Shown: positions 9,076 through 17,356 of the stretch, in pieces | Numbering within the stretch: position 1 is the first letter of the stretch | Layout: each line of letters begins with the position of its first letter | NCBI RefSeq assembly: GCF_009865135.1 | Contig: NZ_WWGH01000001.1 | Coordinates: 4,030,001 to 4,094,000, forward strand | DNA length: 64,000 nt | Direction: 5' to 3' | Source of the DNA: Streptomyces sp. SID8374 | GTDB lineage: Bacteria; Actinomycetota; Actinomycetes; Streptomycetales; Streptomycetaceae | Position numbers and translations under genes: made by a program | Notes under the pieces: generated by a model | Databases searched by the model: none | What the model was told of the DNA's origin: nothing | The model's input: only the letters and a program-made list of their open reading frames with translations

Positions 9076-10846
9076 AGCGCCGAGGGGGCCGGCCCTCTCG
9101 CCCCACCTCCCGGTCGACCAGGGCGCCCGCCGCTCCCGTGTAGTGCGCCGGGTCGCAGAGCCGGTCCAGCTCCGCACCGGCCGGGAGCCCCGCGGCCTCG
9201 GGGCGGTCCGCCAGTACCTGCGCCAGCGGCCGGCCGCTCGTCCGTACCTCGTCGGCGATCTCGCCGAGCAGCCGCTTCGCCGCCGTACGGCCGAGATGCG
9301 GGGCCAGATGCGCCGCGATCCGCTCGGTCACCACCTGGTCGCCGGTGAGCGCCAGGTTGTCGCGCATCCGGTCCGGGTGCACCTCAAGGCCCGCGCAGAG
9401 CTCCACCGCCGTGTGCGCGGCCCCGGCGGTCAGCCGCAGGCACTCCCGTAACGGAGACCACTCGGCGTGCCAGACGCCCGCCGACCGTTCGTCCTCCGAC
9501 ACCAGGCACTGGGTCAAACCGGCTGCCAGCAGCGGCACTTGGAGGGCGGCGCTGCGGATCAGCGTGGCGAGGACCGGGTTGCGTTTGTGCGGCATCGCGG
9601 AGGAGGCGCCGCGCCCCGCGACGGAGGGCTCCGCGACCTCGGCGACCTCGGTCCGGGCCATCGACTGCACGTCGATCGCGATCTTGCCGAGCGCGCCGGT
9701 GGTGAAGGCGAGGGCGGCGCCCAGGTCCGCGACGGGCGCCCGCAGGGTGTGCCAGGGCAGCGGGGGCCTGGCGAGCCCGGTCTCGGCGGCGAACCCGTCC
9801 AGCAGCAGCCCGAGGTAGCCGTCGACGTCCTCGGCCCGTTCGTCGCCGTCGACCCGGGCGTACTCCAGGTACCCGGCGAGCGTCCCGGCCGCCCCGCCGA
9901 GCGAGACGGGCAGCCCGCCGTCGAGGACCGCGGTGATCCGCCGGTGGGCGTCCAGCAGCAGCCGCCGCCACCCGGCCGCCTTGAGCCCGAAGGTGGTCGG
10001 TACGGCCTGGAGGGCGAGGGTGCGGCCGGGCATGACGGTGTCCCGGTGCTCCCGCGCCAGCCCGGCCAGCGACTCGGCGGCCGCTTCCAGGTCCGCCGCG
10101 ATCAGCCCCAGGGTCCGGGCGGCGACCAGCATGGCCCCGGTGTCCAGGATGTCCTGGCTGGTGGAGCCCCGGTGGACGTACTCGGCGGCCTCCGGCGACA
10201 CCTCCGCGACGGCCCGGGTCAGCGCCGCGACCAGGGAGACCACCGGGTTGGCCGTCTCCCGGGAGGCGAGCGCGACGGCCCGCAGATCCAGGGCCCGCGC
10301 CCGCACTGTACGGGTGACGGTCTCGGCGGCCTCCTTCGGTACGGTGCCGATCCCGGCCTGGGCCCGGGTCAGCGCCGCCTCGGCGTCCAGCATGGCCTGG
10401 AGCCACGCCTCGTCACCGGTCGCCGCCTCACCGGGCGTGCCGGCGCGGACGGGGGAGAGGAGGCCGGAGTCGATGCCGGGGGGCGGTTCTGTACCGGTGC
10501 CGGTCGGAGCGGGTGACCGTACTCCCGTATCGGTGCCGGTACGGACGGGCGACGGGGGTTGGGAGCCGTTGCCAGGAGGCACTGCGGCATCGGTGCCGGT
10601 CGGAGCCGGTGACCGTGCCTCCGTATCGGTGCCGGTACGGACGGGCGACGGGGGCCGGGGGCCGTTGTCAGGAGGCACTGCGGCATCGGTGCCGGTCGGA
10701 GCGGGTGACTGTACCCCCGTATCGGCGCCGGGACGGACCGGTGACGCCGGTCCGGGGGCGGGAACGGTGGCGGCCGGGCGCGCCGCCGCCCCCGGTGCCG
10801 TGGCACCAGGGGCGGCGGCGCGGGGGCCGTTGGCCTCGGCGGTCAC
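9074..10846 (-). CDS. Nitrosuccinate lyase-like (CreD family, fumarase/aspartase superfamily)
   Basis: A 590-residue protein. From about residue 145 it is a fumarase/adenylosuccinate-lyase superfamily enzyme: DEAWLQAMLDAEAALTRAQ, HRGSTSQDILDT, and the signature GASSAMPHKRNP. This subgroup includes cycloisomerase-like lyases and CreD, which splits nitrosuccinate into fumarate and nitrite. The adjacent CreE-like and CreM-like genes favour the CreD role. The first 144 residues are abnormal, with an Ala/Pro-rich leader and three 32-residue repeats. The third repeat runs into SPVRAGT, which I take to be the ancestral N-terminus. The start is GTG 10846, overlapping the upstream stop (GTGA); a later start is possible. 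Confidence 0.88.
   Translation of the reverse strand: MTAEANGPRAAAPGATAPGAAARPAATVPAPGPASPVRPGADTGVQSPAPTGTDAAVPPDNGPRPPSPVRTGTDTEARSPAPTGTDAAVPPGNGSQPPSPVRTGTDTGVRSPAPTGTGTEPPPGIDSGLLSPVRAGTPGEAATGDEAWLQAMLDAEAALTRAQAGIGTVPKEAAETVTRTVRARALDLRAVALASRETANPVVSLVAALTRAVAEVSPEAAEYVHRGSTSQDILDTGAMLVAARTLGLIAADLEAAAESLAGLAREHRDTVMPGRTLALQAVPTTFGLKAAGWRRLLLDAHRRITAVLDGGLPVSLGGAAGTLAGYLEYARVDGDERAEDVDGYLGLLLDGFAAETGLARPPLPWHTLRAPVADLGAALAFTTGALGKIAIDVQSMARTEVAEVAEPSVAGRGASSAMPHKRNPVLATLIRSAALQVPLLAAGLTQCLVSEDERSAGVWHAEWSPLRECLRLTAGAAHTAVELCAGLEVHPDRMRDNLALTGDQVVTERIAAHLAPHLGRTAAKRLLGEIADEVRTSGRPLAQVLADRPEAAGLPAGAELDRLCDPAHYTGAAGALVDREVGREGRPPRR
10447..10744. repeat. Three in-frame 96-bp tandem repeats inside the lyase gene
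   Basis: Residues 35-66, 67-98 and 99-130 of the lyase are 32-residue units. Each begins SPVR and most contain SPAPTGTDAAVPP. A fourth, partial copy (SPVRAGT) forms the start of the normal enzyme domain. The nucleotide copies share long identical blocks around GTGCCGGTACGGACGGG, so the expansion looks recent. Confidence 0.85.
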
Positions 10847-12831
10847 ACGATCACCCCGACGAAGCCCTCTTCCGAGGCGTGGGGCCGTGCGGACCACGGC
10901 TTGTGGGCGACCGGCGGCACGGCCAGGGCGGCCCGCGCGATGGCGTCCGAGTCGCCGAGCGTCACCGAGTCGACCCCGGGGCGGATGCCCGCGGCGGTGA
11001 CCCAGTGCACCGACTCCGTCGGCACGCCGTAGGCGAAGCGCCGGGGGTGCGCCTGCCCGTTCCCGTCCAGCAGCCGGTACGGGCGTTCGGTGACGGCCAG
11101 CCCGCCGGTCTGGTAACTCCCGCCCCGCGAACCGGCGATGGAGTACGGACGCGCCTGCCCGGTGTCGAGGAGGTGGCGCATCAGCGGGTCGTCGGTGCGC
11201 CGCAGATCGGGCTCGGGCAGCCGGGCCTCGATCAGCACCGTGGAGTGGATCGGCGGCCCGGGTACGTCGGTGGAGACCGCGACGAACTGCGGTACGGCGG
11301 TGTCCACCGCGATCTTCGTGCCCGGCCCGGTCACCTCCAGCAGACCGCACTCGATGAGCGCGATCATCTCCTCGATCCGCGAGGCCGGGGGGCCGATGGA
11401 GAGGAACGCGTTGAGCGGTGTGTACCAGCCCTCCAGCTCGTCCCGGTAGGAGTCGCCCTCCAGACCGCCGTGGTCCACCGCGAGCCGGATCTCGTTGCGC
11501 AGATCGCGCAGCACGTCCAGCGCGGCCTTGACCGGTCCGCTGACGTTGCCGCTGCGGGCCGCGACGACATCGGCGGCCAGATACTCCAGCAGCCAGGCCC
11601 GGAAGCTGTCCCGGCTGGTGAACTCCCGGTCCTCGTACGGCCGGGAGAGCCGTTCCCAGGACCAGTGCTCGTCCGGCTGGATACCGAACTCCGTGAGCAG
11701 CCGCACCCCGTCGTCGTCGGCGGGCCGCTTCAGGTACCGCTCCGCCAGCTGTGCGCCGTCGTCCGCGCGTCCCTGGGCGGTGAGCAGGGTCTCGTAGTAG
11801 ACGCTCTCCACCTCCCGCGAGATCAGCGGCCACAGGTCGGTGGAGAACCGGATCCGCTGCCCCTCGGCGGAGCGGGCGCGCAGCTTGGCGATGTACTCGA
11901 CGGTGAGGAGCCGGGGGAAGTACCGCCCGTAGGCGCCCTTCTGGTTCTCGCCGCGCGAGTGGTACGGCACCCCGCGCCGCGAGAACGCGTACATCCGCGG
12001 CTCGCGCCCCGAGGGCCGGTAGACGAGCTTGCCGTCCTCGCCGCGCTCGTACGTCCCGCCCCGGCCCGCGCTGAACAGGGCCATGTGGTCGAAGAAGTTG
12101 AGCCCGAGGCCGCGCAGCAGGACCGGCTGCCCCGGCTGGATGGAGCTGAGGTCGAGGTCGGCCGGGTTGGCCGGGGCCACATAGGTGAGGTGGTGGATGC
12201 GGGCGAGTCCGGCCGTACGCGCCTCGCGCGGGGTGAGCCGGGTGGGCAGGTGGCCCTGGGCGAGGACGATCACGTCGAGTTCGTTGAGCCGGGTGCCGTC
12301 CTCCAGCCGTACGCCCTGGGTGCCGTCGGTGACCCCGTGCACATCGGCGATGGCCACCGCGCGGGAGCGGTGGACGGTGACGGTCACATGCTCCGGCGCC
12401 CGGTCCACCACCTGCTGGAAGCAGCTGCGCAGGTAGCGGCCGTAGAAGGACCGGGTGGGGTACGTGTCAGGCCCCAGGGCCCGGGCCTCCGCCAGCATCT
12501 CCTCCTCGGCCTCGCCGTGGCCCGCCTCGGTCCGCGCGACCACCGCGCGGGCCCACTCGTACAGGCTGGGCCCGGACTCGATCGGGCCCTCCAGCCGGGC
12601 GCTGTCGTCGGTGAAGACGGTGATCTGCGAGGCCACGGTGTTCATCAGCAGATGGCGGGACTGCTCGGGCCGCCAGACCGTCCCCGCGCCCGGCGGCGAG
12701 GGGTCCACCACGTGGATGGTGATGGCGGAGTGGCGCGGGGTGGCCCGCTCGTTGGCGCAGAGCCGTTCCAGCACGGAGAGCCCGCGGGGCCCGGCGCCCA
12801 CCACACAGACTTCGAGAGGGGCGTCGCTCAT
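10843..12831 (-). CDS. CreE-like flavin-dependent monooxygenase (aspartate to nitrosuccinate)
   Basis: A 662-residue FAD/NAD(P)-binding protein. A dinucleotide-binding VVGAGPRGLSVLERL begins at residue 10, and a long family-specific region follows, including LLRGLGLNFFDHMAL and FSRRGVPYHSRGENQ. The size and layout match the FAD/NAD(P)-binding proteins exemplified by CreE. CreE oxidises the aspartate amino group in steps to nitrosuccinate, which CreD breaks down to nitrous acid. The gene overlaps both neighbours by 4 nt (ATGA/GTGA), so all three are coupled. Function is inferred from family and gene order. A few relatives of unknown role are also annotated FAD/NAD(P)-binding, so a different N-oxidation substrate remains possible. 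Confidence 0.87.
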   Translation of the reverse strand: MSDAPLEVCVVGAGPRGLSVLERLCANERATPRHSAITIHVVDPSPPGAGTVWRPEQSRHLLMNTVASQITVFTDDSARLEGPIESGPSLYEWARAVVARTEAGHGEAEEEMLAEARALGPDTYPTRSFYGRYLRSCFQQVVDRAPEHVTVTVHRSRAVAIADVHGVTDGTQGVRLEDGTRLNELDVIVLAQGHLPTRLTPREARTAGLARIHHLTYVAPANPADLDLSSIQPGQPVLLRGLGLNFFDHMALFSAGRGGTYERGEDGKLVYRPSGREPRMYAFSRRGVPYHSRGENQKGAYGRYFPRLLTVEYIAKLRARSAEGQRIRFSTDLWPLISREVESVYYETLLTAQGRADDGAQLAERYLKRPADDDGVRLLTEFGIQPDEHWSWERLSRPYEDREFTSRDSFRAWLLEYLAADVVAARSGNVSGPVKAALDVLRDLRNEIRLAVDHGGLEGDSYRDELEGWYTPLNAFLSIGPPASRIEEMIALIECGLLEVTGPGTKIAVDTAVPQFVAVSTDVPGPPIHSTVLIEARLPEPDLRRTDDPLMRHLLDTGQARPYSIAGSRGGSYQTGGLAVTERPYRLLDGNGQAHPRRFAYGVPTESVHWVTAAGIRPGVDSVTLGDSDAIARAALAVPPVAHKPWSARPHASEEGFVGVIV

Positions 12832-14492
12832 GACAGCCCGCCCGCTGAGCCGTTGGAGCCTGCCGCTCCGTTGGCGCTGGCCGTCCCGTTGGAGGCGGAG
12901 GCCCCGTTGGAGCCGGCGGTCCCGTCGGAACCGCTCGCCAGCAGCCGGGCCAGCTCCAGCCGCTTGATCTTGGTGGTCGCCGTCTGCGGCAGATCCTCCA
13001 GCTTCCACCGGACCGGGTCGGCCATCGGGGGCAGACCGACGACCGCGTCCCGCCACACCCGCTCGTCCAGCGGCTTGTCGTCGCGGGTGGAGACCACGGG
13101 GACGGGCCGGCCGTCGGGGCCGGGGATGATGATGACCTCGATCAGGTCCTCGACCCGGGCGAAGAGCTTGTCCTCGATCTCCAGGGTGGACTCCACACCG
13201 GGGATCTCGTCGACCTCGCGGTCCAGCAGGTGCAGACAGCCCCACTTGGTGCGGTAGCCGACGTCGCCCATGCGCCACCAGCCGTCGTTGACCTGCTTCT
13301 CCCACCGCTGGTGCTCGCCGAGGTAGGTGACGATGCGGCCGTCGCTGCGCACCTCGATGAAGCCGGGCGAGGACTTGGTGGGCGGCCGCCCGTCGCGGCT
13401 GACCACGCGGACGTTGGTCATCCCGTGGAACGGCGAGCCGACGCACCGGCCGTCCGCCTCGGCGCCGCGCTTGCGGGAGTAGGTGCGGGCCGCGATCGGA
13501 CCGACCTCGCTCTGGCCGTACGCCTGGGCGAACAGCGGCAGCCGACGGCGCGAGGCGCCCAGCAGGGTGTGCACGGTACGGGGGTGGATGGCGTCGAAGG
13601 TGGAGCTGAAGTATTTGACGTTGCTCAGCGGGCCGCGCGGGTCCTTCGCCAGCACCTCCCACCGCAGGAAGGTGTTGGGGTGGGCCTCGATCAGCCCCGG
13701 CGGGACCTGCGAGAAGAGCGTGGCCACCGACTCCGGCTCGTCGTCCTTGAGGATGATCAGCGGGTGGCCCTGGAGGATCGCGATCGGCATGGCGGTGAAC
13801 ATCCGCGAGTGCACGAACGAGACGTGGATGGCGACCGGTTCGCGGCTGCGGACCGCCGAGACCACGGTGGCCTGGGGGCGGTAGCGGGCCTGGAAGGTGT
13901 GCCCGGTGTGCACGGCCAGTTTGGGTGTGCCGGTGGTGCCCGATGTGTGGGTGATCAGGGTCGGGTGGTCCGGCGGCATCGTGATCGGATCGACCCGTAC
14001 GGCACCGGCGTACGAGGCCAGCGGGGTCGCGCCCTCGAAGGTGCCGGAGGTCAGGAGCACCTTGCGCGCCGCCTCGAAGACCTCCGCCGGGAGGCTGTCG
14101 GTGAGCTTGGCCTCGTCGGTGACCAGGTACGGCTCCTGTGCCCGGCGCACCAGCTCCACGACGGTGGCGCCGTCCAGCTTGGGGGAGAGCAGCACCGGTA
14201 CGGCGCCGATCCGGGCCGCCGCGCAGGCCAGCAGCGAGATGTCGAAGCCGTCGGTCTTGTGGACGACGATCCGCTCACCGGTACGGACCCCGGCCGCCCA
14301 CAGCCGTGACGCCAGCTCGGCGACCAGCTCGGCCACCTCGGGCAGCGCCAGGCGCCGGCCCAGCTCGGGCGCGACGTCCAGGTCGTGGTCCAGGATCACC
14401 ATGTTGCCGGGGTGCCGGGCGGCCGCCCGGTCGAAGAGCGTTCCGAGCCGGATGCCCTTGTTCCCTATTCGTTGCAGAAACATCTCGCCCAC
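12828..14492 (-). CDS. AMP-forming ligase, probable diazotase (CreM-like)
   Basis: A 554-residue ANL-superfamily adenylating enzyme with the P-loop-like ITHTSGTTGTPKLAVH, AYGQSEVG, GDVGYRTKWGCLHLLDRE and the C-terminal TTKIKRLEL lysine. CreM, a member of this superfamily, uses ATP and nitrite to diazotise an aromatic amine in cremeomycin biosynthesis. The tight coupling to the nitrite-forming pair points to that role. Carboxylate activation (CoA or carrier loading) is the alternative. The last 35 residues are a Ser/Asn/Gly/Ala-only tail not needed by the family. The start is GTG 14492 or ATG 14483. Confidence 0.85.
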   Translation of the reverse strand: MGEMFLQRIGNKGIRLGTLFDRAAARHPGNMVILDHDLDVAPELGRRLALPEVAELVAELASRLWAAGVRTGERIVVHKTDGFDISLLACAAARIGAVPVLLSPKLDGATVVELVRRAQEPYLVTDEAKLTDSLPAEVFEAARKVLLTSGTFEGATPLASYAGAVRVDPITMPPDHPTLITHTSGTTGTPKLAVHTGHTFQARYRPQATVVSAVRSREPVAIHVSFVHSRMFTAMPIAILQGHPLIILKDDEPESVATLFSQVPPGLIEAHPNTFLRWEVLAKDPRGPLSNVKYFSSTFDAIHPRTVHTLLGASRRRLPLFAQAYGQSEVGPIAARTYSRKRGAEADGRCVGSPFHGMTNVRVVSRDGRPPTKSSPGFIEVRSDGRIVTYLGEHQRWEKQVNDGWWRMGDVGYRTKWGCLHLLDREVDEIPGVESTLEIEDKLFARVEDLIEVIIIPGPDGRPVPVVSTRDDKPLDERVWRDAVVGLPPMADPVRWKLEDLPQTATTKIKRLELARLLASGSDGTAGSNGASASNGTASANGAAGSNGSAGGLS

Positions 14493-14551
14493 TCCGTTTC
14501 ACGAACGTTCACGTACGCGGGAAGGAACCCGTGGGAACCCGAAGGGACCCG

Positions 14552-15094
14552 TCATGCGGATTCGATGACGTCCTTGATGCGCTTGAGGGTGTCGTCGAGG
14601 TCCCGTTCCAGCTTTGCGGTCCACTCGTCGATGAATCGCCTGCGGGCGTCCTCGTCGAGTTCGGAGACAATCTTGTGAATTCCGGCGGTCGCTTTCCCCA
14701 TGCGGAAGTGGTGGACCAGCCGGCTGCCCTCGGGAAGCTCCTCGATGTCGAAGCCCCAGACCGATTCCTGGTCGTCCTGGGCGTGCGAGAGCATCATCCA
14801 GCGGAAGGTCACGCCCGGCTCGGCGGCGGTGATGCGGGCCTCGGTGTACCAGGTCCCGCGCACGAGCGGGGCCCAGGCGACGACCTCCTCGCTGCGCAGG
14901 TTCTCCCCGCGGAAGATGGTTCCCACGGCCGAGGGCTCGCCGCCGATCCATTCACCGCCCTGGCACTCGGGGCTCCATTCCGCGCTGCGCGGCAAATCGC
15001 TGACGACCGCGTAGACCTCTTTCGGGGTGGCGGATACGGCGATGTCCGCGCGCAGTTCGAAAAGCGGCGTGTTGTCGATGACTGATTTACTCAT
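14552..15094 (-). CDS. SRPBCC (START/polyketide-cyclase-like) protein
   Basis: A 180-residue SRPBCC protein: IAVSATPKEVYAVVSDLPRSAEWSPEC opens the hydrophobic-pocket fold and the C-terminal helix ends in KRIKDVIESA. Members bind or act on hydrophobic and aromatic molecules. The gene lies 59 bp upstream of the diazotase-like gene in the same direction and is probably the operon's second gene. It could bind a labile diazo or aromatic intermediate. I chose ATG 15094 (MSKSVID) because sequence upstream does not look coding and has no clear ribosome site. A TTG 12 codons earlier is open. Confidence 0.85.
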   Translation of the reverse strand: MSKSVIDNTPLFELRADIAVSATPKEVYAVVSDLPRSAEWSPECQGGEWIGGEPSAVGTIFRGENLRSEEVVAWAPLVRGTWYTEARITAAEPGVTFRWMMLSHAQDDQESVWGFDIEELPEGSRLVHHFRMGKATAGIHKIVSELDEDARRRFIDEWTAKLERDLDDTLKRIKDVIESA

Positions 15095-15170
15095 GAGGAG
15101 AACTCTGGTTGCGCGCGGAACGCGGGTCAACCAATCCCCGTATGGTCCGTCAAGTTCTTCCGGCCGGAGC

Positions 15171-16145
15171 TCAGGAATGAACCCTGAGCAGGATTTTTCC
15201 GCGCACCTCGCCGCGTTCGAGGCGGCCGTGCGCGTCGGCGGCGGCGCTCAGCGGCATCGGGACCGTCGCCGGGGGGCGCAGCTTCCCTGCCGCCAGCAAC
15301 GTGCCGATGGTCTCCGCGGCGGCGGCGAGTTCGGCGGCGGTGGCCTGCGAGATGGCGAAGCCGACGACGGAGCAGTCCTTGAGGTACAGCGGACCGGCGG
15401 GCAGCACCGGCCGGGTGGCCATCCCGGCCAGGACGACGATCCGACCGCGCCGGGCGAGCAGCCCCACGGCGGTCTCCAGGTCGTTGGCGGCCGAGGTGTC
15501 GACGTACACGTCAACTCCCCCCGGACAGGCGGCTCTCAGCCGCCCCGCCACGTCCGGATCGCGGTAGTCGATCACCTCGGCGGCCCCGAGCCCCCGGCAG
15601 CGTTCGATGTCCCGCGCCGACGCGGTGGCGACGACCCGGGCACCCGCGTGGACGGCCAGCACGATGAGGGCGCTGCCCACGTTGCCGCCGCCGCCCAGGA
15701 CGACGACGGTCTCCCCGGCCCGGACCCGGCCGTGCGGATGGAGGGCGAGGTAGGCGGTGGCGGCGGGGTGGGCCAGGGCGACGGCGTCCTCCGGGTTCAC
15801 CCCGTCGGGCAGCCGGTAGAGCCGGTCGGCCGGGACGGCCACCCGCTCGGCCGCGGCGCCCTGCCGCCCGGCGTGCCCCATGCTGTTGCACCAGACCCGG
15901 TCGCCGGCCTCGAAACCGGTCCCGGGCGCGGAGACGGCGACGGTCCCGGCCAGGTCGCGGCCGATGACGAAGGGGAAGGTCAGGGGCGTACGCCAGGCCC
16001 CGGACCGGACGAACGTGTCGACGTGGTTGACGGAGGCGACACTCACGTCGACCAGAACCTCGCCCGCCTGCGCCACAGGCGGGGGGAGTTCGCCGTACCG
16101 GATGGTGTCGGGGGTACCGAGCTGTTCGATGTAAGCGGCGAGCAT
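15171..16145 (-). CDS. Quinone oxidoreductase-like NADPH reductase (MDR superfamily)
   Basis: A 324-residue medium-chain reductase without the zinc ligands of alcohol dehydrogenases, so of the zeta-crystallin/quinone oxidoreductase branch. It has SVNHVDTFVRSG, the nucleotide-binding VVLGGGGNVGSALI and CRGLGAAEVIDYRD. It reduces quinones or enones with NADPH. It lies 76 bp upstream of the SRPBCC gene and probably starts the leftward operon. It might reduce an o-quinone or quinone-diazide-like product, serving tailoring or self-protection (inference). ATG 16145 is chosen over an upstream ATG in the repeat-flanked region. Confidence 0.88.
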   Translation of the reverse strand: MLAAYIEQLGTPDTIRYGELPPPVAQAGEVLVDVSVASVNHVDTFVRSGAWRTPLTFPFVIGRDLAGTVAVSAPGTGFEAGDRVWCNSMGHAGRQGAAAERVAVPADRLYRLPDGVNPEDAVALAHPAATAYLALHPHGRVRAGETVVVLGGGGNVGSALIVLAVHAGARVVATASARDIERCRGLGAAEVIDYRDPDVAGRLRAACPGGVDVYVDTSAANDLETAVGLLARRGRIVVLAGMATRPVLPAGPLYLKDCSVVGFAISQATAAELAAAAETIGTLLAAGKLRPPATVPMPLSAAADAHGRLERGEVRGKILLRVHS

Positions 16146-16206
16146 GGTGCCGGATTCTGGCAGCGGCACCGGCGTGCCGTCGCCACCTGGAGGGATTCTC
16201 TGTCAG

Positions 16207-16345
16207 GTCGCGCGGGCGGCCCGGCTGGCCCGGCCCCGGCTGGCCCGGCCCCGGCTGGCCCGGCCCGCCCGGGTCGCCAGGCTGGCCCGGCCCCGGCTGG
16301 CCCGGCCCGCCCGGGTCGCCAGGCTGGCCAGGCCTGCACGGTTCG
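16207..16345. repeat. GC-rich tandem repeat, CTGGCCCGGCCCCGG family
   Basis: Repeats of CTGGCCCGGCC with CCGGG and CGCCCGGGTCGCCAGG inserts, arranged as overlapping 15- and 42-bp periods. They lie in the divergent gap between the reductase and the acetyltransferase. No gene is evident. Confidence 0.75.
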
Positions 16346-16380
16346 CCCATCTCGCCCAGCCCACCCAGGCCGCTCCTAGC

Positions 16381-16824
16381 ATGAGCGCCGTGGACCTGAC
16401 ACTCACCGACCTCACCCCCGACGACCCCCGCATGACCGCCGACGCCGCACCCCTGATCCGCACCCTGCGACCGGAGTTGACCGCCGAGGCCTTCACCGCC
16501 TTCGCGCGGGAGGCGTACGGCCAGGGGCTCCGCTTCACGATCGCGTACGACACCGCCACCGCCCGCGCCCTGGGGGCGGCCACGCACCGCCTGCTGGCGA
16601 CCAGCCGGGGCCGGGTGCTCTTCGTCGACGACCTGGTGACGGCACCCGAGTCACGGGGCCGGGGCGTCGGCGCGTACCTGCTGGCGGAGTTGGAACGTCG
16701 CGCCCGGACGGCGGGCTGCCTGCGGGTGGAGCTGGACTCCGGCACCACCAACGTCCAGGCGCACCGGTTCTACCACGCGCAACGCATGACGATCGGGGCG
16801 CTGCACTTCGGCAGGGACTTGTGA
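16381..16824 (+). CDS. GNAT-family N-acetyltransferase
   Basis: A 147-residue GNAT protein. The acetyl-CoA loop is VTAPESRGRGVGAYLLAELERRAR, preceded by LFVDDLV (beta4), and followed by LDSGTTNVQAHRFYHAQRM. The substrate is unknown. It starts at ATG 16381, right after the repeat block, and seems to be a monocistronic gene bordering the biosynthetic cluster. Self-resistance by acetylation is conceivable but unsupported. Confidence 0.9.
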   Translation: MSAVDLTLTDLTPDDPRMTADAAPLIRTLRPELTAEAFTAFAREAYGQGLRFTIAYDTATARALGAATHRLLATSRGRVLFVDDLVTAPESRGRGVGAYLLAELERRARTAGCLRVELDSGTTNVQAHRFYHAQRMTIGALHFGRDL

Positions 16825-16963
16825 CGCGGACCACACGAGCTGAACCGATGACTTTCTCGCCCACCCCCAGTCATACGGACAGCAAGAAACGCACCACAGC
16901 ACGCACCACAGCACGCGCAACAGCACGCGCAACAGCCCCTACGAGACAGACGGGACACACTCC

Positions 16964-17176
16964 ATGACCGACGCCGTGAAGGGCCCTGCCAGCTACTTCC
17001 CCTCGATCGAGAAGAAGTACGGCCGCCCGGTCTCCGAGTGGAAGGACCTCATCCGCGCCTCCCCGCTGACCGAGCACATGGAGCTGGTCACCTGGCTCAA
17101 GACGGAGCACGGCCTGGGCCACGGCCACGCCAACGCCCTGGTGGCCCACACCCTGGCGGAGGACAAGGCCCGCTGA
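16964..17176 (+). CDS. Small DUF4287-type protein
   Basis: A 70-residue acidic/basic protein. The core KGPASYFPSIEKKYGRPVSEWKDL and HMELVTWLKTEHGLGHGHANALVAH match the DUF4287 pattern common in actinobacteria, where it occurs alone or fused to DUF5655. The function is unknown. ATG 16964 is well placed, and the following 180 bp contain no gene. Confidence 0.88.
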   Translation: MTDAVKGPASYFPSIEKKYGRPVSEWKDLIRASPLTEHMELVTWLKTEHGLGHGHANALVAHTLAEDKAR

Positions 17177-17356
17177 CCGCAGCTGTGTCACTTCGCCGCA
17201 CAGGGTCTGCGGGCGCCGGGACCGGGCCCGCATCATGAAGGTCTGGGGCCAGGCCGTGGAGGGAGGCGAGGGCCCCGGACCAGCGCCCGGTTCTCGCCGA
17301 CGTACAGCAGAACGTTGACGTAGAGCAGAACGTTGGAGAGCGGGAGCACCTGAGGC

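Noticed and set aside
9143..9451. Plus-strand small ORFs within the lyase gene
   Set aside because: They are antisense to the enzyme's conserved C-terminus and lack ribosome sites.
14494..14510. Second parS-like sequence (GTTTCACGAACG)
   Set aside because: Only the first half-site matches; the GTGAAAC half is absent.
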